Origin: Agapetus fuscipes
Lineage: Eukaryota; Arthropoda; Insecta; Trichoptera; Glossosomatidae
Assembly (NCBI GenBank): GCA_951799405.1
Contig: OX637339.1
Coordinates: 18,290,001 to 18,354,000, forward strand
Reading direction: 5' to 3'
DNA length: 64,000 nucleotides
The notes under the pieces were generated by a model that saw nothing but the letters and a program-made list of their open reading frames with translations, was not told the DNA's origin and searched no databases. A program made the translations under genes and the position numbers. Positions 1 through 9,619 of this stretch are shown piece by piece (the stretch's first letter is position 1; every line of letters begins with the position of its first letter).

Positions 1-93
1 ATGCCCAAACCATCTCATCATATTCTGTCGTACTTAACTTTCACATCCTCTTTCAAATTACATTCTTTTTTTACCCATTCATTCCTAACTCTA

Positions 94-430
94 TCCTAAT
101 CTAATCTAATCTAATCTAAGCTGCAAAGATATATATCATTTAAGATTTATACTAAATGCATTCCCACAAGCAGATATGTATAATTTCGCGCTAACACATG
201 CCGCATGTGGACCTACAATATAAAAACCCAATCTCAAATGAACATAAGCCTTGCAACTCTTGCCGTCCTTCCCTGAAACAGGGGTGACATTGGCAAAGTG
301 AACCAATTTTTATATTATGGGTGGTCAGCCGCATAACAACCTATAAGTCAAGGAACATACATGACAAATTACATTTTTTTAAATCAAAGAATAAAAATAA
401 CAATATATACATGGACATAAAAAACTAAAT
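94..430 (-). repeat. Foldback family (FB) arm, minus orientation
   Basis: This is one arm of the dispersed repeat I call FB. It starts with several TAATC units, continues through the conserved block containing CCCTGAAACAGGGGTGACA, and ends at GTCAAGGAACATACATGACA. The opposite-orientation arm follows at 535-1027, so the two probably form one old, diverged foldback element. The whole copy at 26906-27667 is the model for the family. It has no coding capacity. Confidence 0.75.
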
Positions 431-534
431 CATAAAACCAAATTCACTTTAACATCCCTCAGAGTTTTTCCCGGCATGCTTCTCAAATGCTTTATTTCCA
501 CCGTACATACATACCTGAATGTTATTAATTACTT

Positions 535-1027
535 GCATTCCTTGACTTTGAGGTTGATATGAGGCTATCCATCTATACGGTAAAAAATTATTCAATTTAC
601 CATGTCACCCCTGTTTCAGGGAAGGTCGGCAAAAGTTGGTAAGTGTATGTTCATTTGATTTTGGATTTCAAATTTTAAGTACACATCGCACGTTTAATAA
701 TAAAGAGCAATAACTCAAAAAACATGAATGTTGGGAAATCACGTTTGAAGTTCAGCCAGCCAGTACAACTTGTATGGGATGAAAAAGGCGGCCGATTCTT
801 TATCTCGGTCATATTCGTCCAAATTGAACGGCTGTCGCATTCTACCTATTCTTCTCGCATTGTTCTTACGTTTTATTACAAAATCTCGATTTTCCCAATT
901 TTCGAGTTATTTCTCTTTATTATTAAACGTGCGACATGCAGCATTTGTAAGCGCGAACTTACACGTGTGTGTTTGTGGGCATGCATTAAATATGAATATG
1001 AAATGTTAATGTATCTTTAGAGCTTAG
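535..1027 (+). repeat. FB arm, plus orientation, split by a MITE
   Basis: The FB arm runs from CCTTGACTTTGAGGTTG through the CACCCCTGTTTCAGGGAAG block to CTTAGATTATG. It is interrupted at 687-933 by a short inverted-repeat element. The arm resumes in register after the insertion, so the MITE is younger than this copy. Confidence 0.7.
687..933. mobile_element. 247-bp MITE with TIRs and ACAT target duplication
   Basis: The left end CGCACGTTTAATAATAAAG is matched by an inverted right end, CTTTATTATTAAACGTGCG. The similarity extends about 30 bp inward with mismatches. ACAT lies directly outside both ends (683-686 and 934-937) and reads as the target duplication. The small open frames inside resemble no known protein and are treated as chance. 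Confidence 0.75.
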
Positions 1028-1159
1028 ATTATGTGTAAAACAAAAGCGATATGTTGCAGACAATCTAGTATCATCAGCTTTATTTTGTGAAAAATATGAA
1101 GCAAATAGATAAAGGTGTAAGTACCTACCTACTGGTGCATTTTTTCCTCTCCAACTGTC

Positions 1160-1330
1160 CTCATCAAACTCATATTAAATGCATACCTACGCTTACAAAC
1201 GCTACATGTTTACTTACAAATTAAAAACAAAACCTGAAATGAACACAACTCTTGCTGGCCTTTTCTGAATAAGGGGTGACCTTGGCAAAGTGAACTATTT
1301 TGTACTTTATGGGTCGTCAACCTCATTACA
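1160..1330 (-). repeat. FB arm fragment
   Basis: This is a degraded minus-orientation FB piece. It keeps the GGGGTGACCTTGGCAAAGTG block and the GTCAACCTCAT end; the TTAGA end is missing. Confidence 0.55.
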
Positions 1331-1374
1331 TATTTTCAATTATAATAACTACACAGTTAAGAAAAATATCCTTG

Positions 1375-1450
1375 TATATTAGGCGAACCGTTATAGGAAC
1401 TTACATTGTTTTCGAGGTTTCGTTTGCGACGTAGCCAACGTCTTTAGGAT
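1375..1450. repeat. Penelope-like terminal fragment, decayed
   Basis: The stretch GCGAACCGTTATAGGAAC followed by GAGGTTTCGTTTGCGACG resembles 20268-20345. Both contain a GTTTCG motif next to a short inverted repeat, as in the ends of Penelope-like retroelements. The hammerhead-type core is mutated here. Assignment is by motif only. Confidence 0.35.
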
Positions 1451-1562
1451 AGTGTCTATGTCTTTTGTTTAAGTAATTAAATTATTTTTCCTTCAATATT
1501 ATAAAAAAAAAATCCTTTCAAATCCTCTAAAAAAAATATCTTTTTAAAATTCAATTTCTTCA

Positions 1563-1862
1563 CTCACTTCAATTCCTTGACTGATAATAATAATAATAAA
1601 TTGACAATATTTTTAGTGCCGTTTTGTGAATTCACTGCAAGGGCACTGCAGAGCTATAGCCCCTCCTGAACAAGCATGTCTTCAATCCTGACTTAAATGC
1701 ACTTGTACTCTCCACAGCTCTCAGCTCGTGTGGTAAGGCATTCCACAGCAGAGGGCCAGCAATGCAAAAGGCACGATCTAAATAATTGGCCATGATGCTT
1801 CTGCAGGGAACCCTGAATCTATTCACAGCAGTATTGCATGCAGACCTCAGGGTACCCCTATG
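1563..1862 (-). pseudogene. LINE 3' fragment (C-terminal ORF2 region)
   Basis: A minus-strand frame from 1886 to 1632 (84 codons) contains the block DRAFCIAGPLLWNALPHELR. Related blocks with the pattern F.DR.F..AGP..WN.LP occur at 23043-23324, 33441-33710 and 55468-55662. I know this pattern from the region after the reverse transcriptase in CR1/L2-like non-LTR elements. A (TAA)n run at 1585-1599 marks the 3' end. The copy is 5'-truncated and inactive. It abuts an FB arm at about 1863. Confidence 0.6.
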
Positions 1863-2110
1863 ATAGGTTGGTATGCGACTGACCACCCATACTGTAAAAA
1901 ATGGTTCACTTTGCCAATGTCACCCCTGTTTCAGGGAAGGTCGGCAAGAGTTGTAGGGCTTATGTTCATTTGAGATTAGGTTTTTTATATTGTAGGTCCA
2001 CATGCGGCATGTGTAAGCGCGAAATTATGCATGTCTGCTTGTGGGAATGCATTTAATATGAATCTCAAATGATACATATCTTTGCAGCTTAGATTTAGAT
2101 TTAGATTTTA
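1863..2110 (+). repeat. FB arm
   Basis: A well-preserved arm starting at AGGTTGGTATGCGACTGACC and ending in TTAGATTTAGATTT. It is nearly identical over long stretches to the arm at 10990-11238. The next 300 bases (2111-2418) hold nothing I recognise. Confidence 0.75.
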
Positions 2111-2418
2111 GATTAATATTCTTATTTCATATGAGTAGATATACAGCCTTCCGTATATTTATTAAATTTTGTAAAATGTACTGATGTATTTTTTCTTTGT
2201 AATAAAAGTTATTAATCAAAACTTGACGTTTTTAAGTTCAACATTTACCCAAAACCTAAATACATAGGTACATACCTGTCGTTCTTTCCCGTACGTATAA
2301 GAGTTTTGCATACCAACATACAATGCATTGAAAGTATAGATATACTCTATTTGGTTGATTGTAACTTGTAAGTGTGTGACCTGTGTATCAATATTATGAA
2401 TACCAGGTACCTGACCAT

Positions 2419-3266
2419 CATATTCCCAATCCCAACGCACCAGACACGAAAGTACCAATGTTAGCGGTGCAGGCGGTGAAGCTCAAGGGAAGGTGAGTAG
2501 GAAAAGTGAAGAAGGGGGAACATGCAAATTCGGATGATTAATTTGGTGAGCTGTTTGTACCTCAAGAGCCCTAAGCGACCTTTTTCGTCACTATAAAGCG
2601 CCAATTTTCAAGCAAGACCCATTTGCTGTAAGACTGGATGGACCTTTGGTAACGGATCTTTTTTTTCATAGTTAAACTTTTTTTTTCAACCCCACGCAGA
2701 CGATATTTCATAAGTAAATATGTGTTCCGCCGCCATTTTATCGGTGGACATTCTGTCGGTGGACATTCTGTCGGTGGACATTCTGTCGGTGGACATTCTG
2801 TCGGTGGACATTATGTCGGTGGACATTATGTCGGTGGACATTCTGTCGGTGGACATTATGTCGGTGGACATTCTGTCGGTGGACATTATGTCGGTGGACA
2901 TTCTGTCGGTGGACATTCTGTCGGTGGACATTCTATCGGGGGACATTCTGTCGGGGGACATTTTGTCGCGTGGACATTTTGTCGGGTGGACATTTTGTCC
3001 GTGGACATTGTATCGGTGGACATTATGTCGGTGGACATTTTGTCGGTGGACATTTTGTCGGTGGACATTTTGTCGCGTGGACATTTTGTCGGGTGGACAT
3101 TTTGTCGGTGGACATTGTATCGGTGGACATTATGTCGGTGGACATTCTGTCGGTGGACATTCTGTCGGTGGACATTTGGTCGGGTGGACATTTTGTCGGG
3201 GGGACATTCTGTCCGTGGACATTACGTCGGGGGACATTCTGTCAATGGACATTTTGTCGTGACACC
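2419..3266. repeat. Tandem segmental duplication, copy 1 (848 bp)
   Basis: This segment is repeated immediately downstream at 3267-4130 with very few differences. It begins CATATTCCCAATCCC and ends in GTCGTGACACC. It comprises about 315 bp of non-repetitive sequence followed by a 15-bp minisatellite. Copy 2 is longer by exactly one 15-bp unit. The near-identity points to a recent unequal exchange or an assembly duplication. Confidence 0.85.
2735..3259. repeat. 15-bp minisatellite array A
   Basis: About 35 units of the type GGACATTCTGTCGGT, with variants ATT-ATG, ATT-TTG and TCGGG. Later units are more diverged and out of strict 15-bp register. The unit length is a multiple of three and few units contain stops, so long frames are open on both strands. 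They read as monotonous five-residue repeats such as ILSVD, GGHSV and MSTDR. I treat these frames as artefacts of the repeat, not genes. Confidence 0.9.
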
Positions 3267-4130
3267 CATATTCCCAATCCCAACGCACCAGACACGAAAG
3301 TACCAATGTTAGCGGTGCAGGCGGTGAAGCTCAAGGGAAGGTGAGTAGGAAAAGTGAAGAAGGGGGGACATGCAAATTCGGATGATTAATTTGGTGAGCT
3401 GTTTGTACCTCAAGAGCCCTAAGCGACCTTTTTCGTCACTATAAAGCGCCAATTTTCAAGCAAGACCCATTTGCTGTAAGACTGGATGGACCTTTGGTAA
3501 CGGATCTTTTTTTTCATAGTTAAACTTTTTTTTTCAACCCCACGCAGACGATATTTCATAAGTAAATATGTGTTCCGCCGCCATTTTATCGGTGGACATT
3601 CTGTCGGTGGACATTCTGTCGGTGGACATTCTGTCGGTGGACATTCTGTCGGTGGACATTATGTCGGTGGACATTATGTCGGTGGACATTCTGTCGGTGG
3701 ACATTCTGTCGGTGGACATTATGTCGGTGGACATTCTGTCAGTGGACATTATGTCGGTGGACATTCTGTCGGTGGACATTCTGTCGGTGGACATTCTATC
3801 GGGGGACATTCTGTCGGGGGACATTTTGTCGCGTGGACATTTTGTCGGGTGGACATTTTGTCCGTGGACATTGTATCGGTGGACATTATGTCGGTGGACA
3901 TTTTGTCGGTGGACATTTTGTCGGTGGACATTTTGTCGCGTGGACATTTTGTCGGGTGGACATTTTGTCGGTGGACATTGTATCGGTGGACATTATGTCG
4001 GTGGACATTCTGTCGGTGAACATTCTGTCGGTGGACATTTGGTCGGGTGGACATTTTGTCGGGGGGACATTCTGTCCGTGGACATTACGTCGGGGGACAT
4101 TCTGTCAATGAACATTTTGTCGTGACACCC
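3267..4130. repeat. Tandem segmental duplication, copy 2 (864 bp)
   Basis: Second copy of 2419-3266, including the minisatellite at 3583-4122. The offset between copies is 848 bp at the left and 863 bp at the right, so one 15-bp unit was gained or lost. Single-base changes include a GTCAGTGG variant near 3740 and GTGAAC near 4017. Confidence 0.85.
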
Positions 4131-4387
4131 CAAAAACGCACCTATATTATTAGTATAATGATACCCTCTCTTAAAATGAGGAAGACTTGGTTTTGTATTT
4201 TTGACTTTTTATTTCTTTTTTTCTTTTACAATTGCAGTTAGAGACAGAATCGGCCTTCGGGCCAACAGGCCGACAAACATTGCGACGACTACATCTCTTT
4301 TTATTATAATAAAACACATAAAATTTTAACAATAAATTCGGATCAGCCGGTGTCTAGCCGAACGCCGGCCAATCAGCTTGCAGGGTT

Positions 4388-4392
4388 AAGTT

Positions 4393-4425
<33 letters not shown>

Positions 4426-4668
4426 AAAATAGATTTGTGAAGAGGAATGCAATTCACCAACCTATTCTGCCTGGCCAGAAACAGGTATTAATATCATCAA
4501 TTAATAATTCATTATTGTTTATTATTAATGAATTATTAAAAAATAATTACCCAATAACAGCTGTTGAACCAGGGTCAAAGTTAAAGTCAAGTGACCCAAG
4601 CGGGGATCGAACCAACGTTGTTCCATTCGAAACACGCTAGAAAGATCAGCCCTCTTGGCCCCCGCGTA
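4388..4668 (-). mobile_element. tRNA-like SINE, family T3
   Basis: Read on the minus strand, this starts near GGGGGCCAAGAGGGCTG (A-box region). It has a B-box-like GGTTCGATCCC, then a body with palindromic AATTATTAATTG-type sequence, and ends in a poly-A run (poly-T at 4390-4417 on the plus strand). Related fragments lie at 41335-41460, 24126-24240 and 26080-26115. It is an inferred Pol III retroposon; its RNA ancestor is not certain. Confidence 0.55.
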
Positions 4669-4669
4669 T

Positions 4670-5600
4670 TACCCCGACAGTTTTCGACAAGTTTTGTCAA
4701 GGAGATCGGCGGGCGGCGATCCAGGGCCTTCATTACTTGAGTGTGGCGTATCAATACATATTCAAAAATAAAATGTAGGGAGGGAGGCGCGAAAAAATCT
4801 TTTTAGGGAGACATGGTAGCGTAAAGTTTGGAACACACTGATATACCGCGCTGAGCGCAGATGGCTCCTGGCGAAATACCCGTCAGGGAGGCTTTCCGTC
4901 AGGCACATTAGCTTCAGTACCTAACATCGAAATTCGGGGGAGGGGGGGTTCCTTAGAGTCATGCCTCTGATCTGGAGGACTTTCTTTTCTTTGACACGAA
5001 TAGAGTTACACTAGCTGATTAACTTCATCGGTGTTGTTCACCGAGTGAAGCAACTCCGCATGAGTTGTATGAACTGGGTGGGAGGTGGTGGGAGAGTTCA
5101 GAGTGCGAATAAAACCGTTGATTTAGAGTGTTTTTCTCGGCGGGCATCCTTGTATAAGACAACAGTCCTTAGCAAGCGATATCTAAATATTTGTCTGTCT
5201 TTCCCCTAATAACTCAGTCGTGTGTCATGACAGTCTTGTCTATATCAAAACATGTACTGAATGACCAAATCTGTCTCAAAATTTAAATTAAATCCAGCCA
5301 TTAGAATTAAAACTAATTCGTTAATGTACTTTCTGTGTTTTACAGAAGAAAAAAACACACGATTTTGTATAAAACTGTTGATACAACAAAGGTTAAATCA
5401 CATAATGTATGCCAAAAGAGTGTAGGTTCATTATATAAGATCTGAATCAGTGTGCGGTCACGCTATGTGGTTTTCTAAGGAACGCAAGCATTTTCTTGTG
5501 GGATACTAAAGCGAGGTTAAAATGGCATCGATTATGCTTTGCGAACAAATTTGAACCTTAAAATAATTGTGTTTAGAGTTAAGACATAAACGGTTCTATT
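4670..5600. other. No recognised feature
   Basis: Non-coding sequence with no long open frame and no repeat that I can match elsewhere in the window. It includes a G-rich run near 4936-4950. Confidence 0.6.
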
Positions 5601-5601
5601 T

Positions 5602-5823
5602 TTAGACATTTTAGTCGTCCGTTGAGCCCACGCTTTGACAAACTAATGATGCATTTGTATGAAGACCTGTCAATCCAAGATGGCCGCAAGTGAACAGCTG
5701 ATTAGTCTTCATACAAATATTACTAAAATTCGGTAGGAAAGAATGACCTTGGTGGTGAGACTTCCAGCCCAGGCATCATTAGTTTGTCAAAGCGTGGGCT
5801 CAACGGACGACTAAAATGTCTAA
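5602..5823. mobile_element. 222-bp MITE with perfect 51-bp TIRs
   Basis: The ends 5602-5652 and 5773-5823 are exact reverse complements over 51 bases; the outermost bases are TTAGACATTTTAGTCG. The terminal TTA/TAA may be a 3-bp target duplication. The interior has its own inverted pair (ATTTGTATGAAGAC and GTCTTCATACAAAT). The inner part around AACAGCTGATTAG...TTCGGTAGG recurs at about 10390-10480, so the family has other members. Confidence 0.85.
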
Positions 5824-5849
5824 TTAACGTGACAGAACAAAGTTTTGTC

Positions 5850-6135
5850 ACAGCGATTTAAAAAATGTAATTTGTCGTGTATGTTCCTTGACTTATAGGT
5901 TGGTATGCGGCTGACCACCCATGCTGTAGAAAATGGTTCAATTTGTCAATGTCACCCCTGTTTCAGGGAAGGTCGGCAGGAGTTGCAGAGTGTATGTGCA
6001 TTTGAGATTCAGGTTTTTATATTGTAGGACTACATGCGGCATGTTTAAGCGCGAACTTAAATACCTATTTCTGTTTTGTGAAAATGCATATAATGTGAAT
6101 CTCTAATGTTACTTATATTTTGCAACTTAGATTAG
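5850..6135 (+). repeat. FB arm
   Basis: Includes the outer piece AATTTGTCGTGTATGTTCC, the CACCCCTGTTTCAGGGAAG block and a TTAGATTAGG end. It sits just downstream of the 222-bp MITE. Confidence 0.75.
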
Positions 6136-6140
6136 GTGTT

Positions 6141-6224
6141 TTGTCATTTGATGTAATGTCATGTGTCGTTCTGTCATGTGCCGTTGTGTCATATGTTGTT
6201 TTCTCACTGTGTCATTCTATGATG
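6141..6224. repeat. Short degenerate GTCATGTGTCGTT repeat
   Basis: A run of loosely repeated TGTCATGTGTCGTTC units. The reverse complement (GACACATGACAGAACG) recurs at 41936-42009 and 45117-45190. No function can be assigned. Confidence 0.5.
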
Positions 6225-6552
6225 GCCCTTTTGAGGCTTTGATTGAAAAGACACAACCCGGCCGAATGACATCACAACTTTCTCCCAATTTTAATATACC
6301 GAGTCCGTTAACAAATGCGTATTCCATGCTTCTCTATATCCATATAGGAATATACAAATACTATAAAATATACAAATATATCCTTACAATTGCAAGCTAG
6401 ACTTGCTCTCTTAATTGTAAGTGTTTTTTACTTTATAGCAGTCCGAAGGACTGTTATAAAGTATTGTATTCGTCCGAAAAAAAAAAATGAGGTTTCAACG
6501 GAAATGAGTTGTCCTGCACCAGGACATGCAAAAAAACCTAATTTGTCGAACC

Positions 6553-6611
6553 TGTCCGTCCGTCCGTCCGTCCGTCCGTCCGTCCGTCCGTCCGTCCGTC
6601 CGTCCGTCCGT
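6553..6611. repeat. (CGTC)n microsatellite
   Basis: About 14 tandem CGTC/TCCG units. They are followed by TATGGATGTATGTATGTCCC and lie at the left edge of the diverged tandem array that follows. Confidence 0.95.
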
Positions 6612-6730
6612 ATGGATGTATGTATGTCCCAGCCGGAACTACTTATCGCAGAGACACCAATTTTTGGATTTAGAGAATTGACAACCACAGATTTTGATGG
6701 GCCGACCGGCATGGCACCAACCTGAAAATT

Positions 6731-7700
6731 CAAGATGGCTGCCATACAAAAAAAACATAAAATTGTATTTTTCTCAAAAACGGCTCTAACGATTTTCTTT
6801 AAAATTTCAGTGTGGTCGTTGCTTAAATTGTCGCGAAGAAAATTTGTTATGGCAACACTCTTCTCAACCTGCGTCTATGAGTTGCCATATGAAAGAAAAA
6901 AACGATTGTGATTATCTCGGAAATGGCTGAATTGACAAAAAAAAAATGTTCTACAATATTACGCGCAATATTAATTTCTACAAAAATTTAAAGAATACTT
7001 AAAAAAAATTTTTACTTAAAGTACCGTTTACACGATCTCAAAATTTTCATCCAAAATATTAAAAAGACCCATAAAAACGCAATTTTGTAAAACTTTTTTT
7101 AGGTTCACAAGAAAGAAAAAATTATAAACTTCTTTGCAATATAATTTGTTTTTCACTATTTTGATAATTCAAGATGGCTTCCAAAGAGGAGAAAACTTCA
7201 AATGCGATTTTCTCAAAAACGGCTCTAACGATTTTTTTTTAATTTTCAGTAAAGTAGTTGCTTGATACATTCTTATCAAATTTAGTTATGGCAACATTTT
7301 TACTAATCTGCGTCTATCAGTTGCCATATGAAAAAAATAAACAATTGTGATTTTCTCAGAAGTAAAAGCGTTGACAAAAAAGATATGTTCTACAATATTA
7401 TACGTAACATCAAATTCTATATAAAAATTAAATAAAATTTTTGAAAATAAAAACATAAAGGGCCGTTTACATGATATCAAAAATTGAAATTTAAAGGCTA
7501 CAAAAACCCATCAGAACGCATAAAACTTTTATGTTTCTTAACTTTATCAGAAAAAACTTTTTTATCACTATAATTCATAGTGAAACATTTTTCAAATTTT
7601 AGAAAATTCAAGATGGCTTCCGAACAGCTGAAAAATTCAAATGAGATTTTCTCAAAAACGGCTCCTACGATTTTCTTTATTTTTTTTGCATAATCGTCAT
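6731..7700. repeat. Diverged tandem array, about 440-bp unit
   Basis: CAAGATGGCT starts at 6731, 7171 and 7611, and CTCAAAAACGGCTC starts at 6773, 7212 and 7651, giving a period near 439. Each unit also carries a GTTATGGCAACA...TCTATCAGTTGCC block and an ACAAAAAA...TGTTCTACAATATTA block. The units have diverged clearly, so this is an old array, possibly inside a larger element that begins near 6440. Confidence 0.8.
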
Positions 7701-7710
7701 TTTAATACTG

Positions 7711-8300
7711 CTATGTAACAACAATAACCATTGCCTCACAATTTTCTTTGTTTTGGGGGTTGCCATACAAGAGAAAAAAATAATTTAAAATTTCTCGGCA
7801 GAGAAAGGGTTAACTAAAAAATAATGTTCTACAGTTGAAAAGCTCTTATAAATACCTACATACATTAATCATTACTTTTTTCAAATAAATATTATAAGTT
7901 GTAGCCACCATACAAAGTGACAAATTTTCATACAAAAAATTATTGTTATATTTTTGGTAGCAAAACGTCTAATACCCATAAATAAACCTACATAACAATT
8001 CGCTCAATCAATTGCTATGTAACAACAATAAGCATTGCCTCTTAATACTCTTTGTTTTGGGGGTTGCCATACAAGAGAAAACAATATTTTAAATTTTCCC
8101 GGCAGAGAACGGGTTAACTAAAAAATAATTTTCTACAATTGAAAAGCTCTTATAAATACCTACACACATTTATCATTACTTTTTTCAAATAAATATTATA
8201 AGGTGTAGCCACCATACAAAGTGACAAATTTTAATACAAAAATAATTGTAATATTATTGGTACTAAAACGCCTAATATAAAATACTAGGCTACGAGTCTT
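7711..8300. repeat. Tandem pair, about 304-bp unit
   Basis: CTATGTAACAACAATAA starts at 7711 and again at 8015. The two halves share GGGGGTTGCCATACAAGAG, GAAAAGCTCTTATAAATACC and GTAGCCACCATACAAAG in the same order. This appears to continue the array to the left with a shorter, rearranged unit. Confidence 0.8.
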
Positions 8301-8470
8301 AAAATCTTGTAAGTTGTACCCATATAATAATCAATCATAACATTCCAAAATATCAATGAAAAGTATAGGTACCCACCAAACAAAGTGTTAGTTTTGATAC
8401 AAACTGGATCAATGATAATACTGCAAAAAGACGATTGCTTAAAAAGATTATTATATATATATACATATAT

Positions 8471-8634
8471 ATGTTGATAGGTTTTCGGGTAATCCGTTAA
8501 TTTGCTATTTTATAGCCGACGTTTCGGATCGGTATCACGATCCTTCATCAGGGCGGTCCTTCTGTGTGTAGGGTTGGCCTTCGACTGATTTGTGATGTGT
8601 TTTGTTGCGGGTCAGTGCTGAGCGGGTTGAGGAG
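8471..8634 (+). repeat. Left inverted terminal repeat of the Penelope-like element
   Basis: Begins ATGTTGATAGGTTTTCGGG and ends GCGGGTTGAGGAG. It pairs with 9376-9539 over its whole length. It contains the reverse complement of the hammerhead-like motif at about 8515-8555. Confidence 0.85.
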
Positions 8635-9462
8635 AGACTGACAGATGAAAACAGCCGCATAAACGAGCTCCGAGACCTAAGGAACACCCTCTTAGCTAAC
8701 AACTACAGCCCACAAATAATAAGTAGAGCCTCAAAAGAAACAAACACAGATAGAGAAGAACCCCCAAAAATCCGAGGAATAGCCTTTCTCCCATTTGTTC
8801 AGGGAACAACCGATAAAATTGGCCGCATGCTGAGAAAATTCGACATTCAACCTATTTTCAATACGCAAAGAAAAATATCTTCTATGCTGAGAGGCGTCAA
8901 AGATGAAATCCCACTCGAAGCTCATGGAGTGTACGAAATACCATGTGCGGACTGCGAAAAAACATACATTGGAAAGACCAACAGGAGGACATCAGCACGA
9001 GTAGCAGAGCACAGAGTGGATGTTAAAAACAGAAAGACAACCTCCACCCTAGCACATCACACTATGACGGAAGGCCACGCCATCGATTTCGAGGGAACGC
9101 GAGTTTTGTCCAAACTCAATGTTGAGGCAGACAGGACATATAGAGAAGCTCTAGAAATTCTCAGAAGGAAGCATGCCATGAATTCCAGAGATGACTCAGC
9201 TCGCCTAAGCAATGCATGGAGGCCTCTAGTAACCCCTATAGCCTCGTCCAGGAAAGAGAAAGCTACTCCTAACAATACACCAGGTACTCGCCCGCCCCCC
9301 ACTACACCCCCTCAGCAACTGCATCGCATGACAACAAGACAAAAGAAAAGAGAAATGCAGCCCCCCCCCCCCCCCCTCCTCAACCCGCTCAGCACTGACC
9401 CGCAACAAAACACATCACAAATCAGTCGAAGGCCAACCCTACACACAGAAGGACCGCCCTGA
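8602..9462 (+). CDS. Penelope-like GIY-YIG endonuclease fragment
   Basis: An open frame of 286 codons. Residues 56-100 (IRGIAFLPFVQGTTDKIGRM and after) match the region following the reverse transcriptase thumb in Penelope-like proteins. The endonuclease follows: GVY at 109-111, a CADC pair at 115-118, YIG at 122-124, then the conserved Arg/His-rich stretch ARVAEHR. The two Cys between GVY and YIG, followed by His residues, fit the CCHH feature known for Penelope endonucleases. The C-terminal third is Pro-rich and runs over a C16-18 tract into the right terminal repeat. The apparent start lies in the left terminal repeat. Upstream reverse transcriptase sequence is absent, so the copy cannot move alone. 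Confidence 0.75.
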   Translation: MLRVSAERVEERLTDENSRINELRDLRNTLLANNYSPQIISRASKETNTDREEPPKIRGIAFLPFVQGTTDKIGRMLRKFDIQPIFNTQRKISSMLRGVKDEIPLEAHGVYEIPCADCEKTYIGKTNRRTSARVAEHRVDVKNRKTTSTLAHHTMTEGHAIDFEGTRVLSKLNVEADRTYREALEILRRKHAMNSRDDSARLSNAWRPLVTPIASSRKEKATPNNTPGTRPPPTTPPQQLHRMTTRQKKREMQPPPPPLLNPLSTDPQQNTSQISRRPTLHTEGPP

Positions 9463-9539
9463 TGAAGGATCGTGATACCGATCCGAAACGTCGGCTATAA
9501 AATAGCAAATTAACGGATTACCCGAAAACCTATCAACAT
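9376..9539 (-). repeat. Right inverted terminal repeat of the Penelope-like element
   Basis: Reverse complement of 8471-8634. It contains a plus-strand hammerhead-like motif at 9456-9495 and ends CCTATCAACAT. Confidence 0.85.
9456..9495 (+). ncRNA. Hammerhead-ribozyme-like motif
   Basis: CTGATGA (9459-9465) is followed by an A, a 6-bp stem (GGATCG/CGATCC) with a 6-base loop, then GAAAC and GTC. GCC before and GGC after the core can pair as stem I. The pattern CUGANGA, stem II, GAAA, xUH is the hammerhead core. The very short stem III fits the Penelope type, which is thought to act as a dimer. Cleavage would be expected after GTC at 9492. Activity is inferred, not shown; the extra A next to stem II is a caveat. 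Confidence 0.6.
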
Positions 9540-9568
9540 GTATAATATCCGTGAAAACTTAAAATTAA

Positions 9569-9572
<4 letters not shown>

Positions 9573-9602
<30 letters not shown>
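9573..9602. repeat. (AT)n microsatellite
   Basis: About 15 TA units next to the Penelope-like element. A similar AT-rich run lies on its other side at 8449-8471. Confidence 0.9.
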
Positions 9603-9605
<3 letters not shown>

Positions 9606-9619
9606 GATGACTTCTATTT

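Larger units (their letters stand above)
8471..9539 (+). mobile_element. Penelope-like element with 164-bp inverted ends
   Basis: The element is 1,069 bp. Its ends at 8471-8634 and 9376-9539 are perfect reverse complements as far as I can compare them (164 bp each). They enclose an open frame for a GIY-YIG endonuclease. Both ends carry a hammerhead-like motif. Penelope-like elements are known for terminal repeats in direct or inverted order and for hammerhead motifs. Nearly all of the reverse transcriptase is missing. Identical arms imply a recent origin. AT-rich microsatellites flank both sides. Confidence 0.8.

Noticed and set aside
724..1020. Open frame of 98 codons
   Set aside because: It spans a MITE and a foldback arm, and so cannot be a conserved host gene.
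2735..4122. CRISPR-like array
   Set aside because: Units are contiguous 15-mers without unique spacers, in a eukaryotic context.
2686..4125. Several overlapping open frames of 90-196 codons on both strands
   Set aside because: They are products of a 15-bp repeat whose length is a multiple of three. All frames encode monotonous pentapeptides and none has gene context.
6548..6745. Frames encoding PSVRPSVRPSVR or GRTDGRTDGRTD repeats
   Set aside because: They are translations of the (CGTC)n microsatellite.
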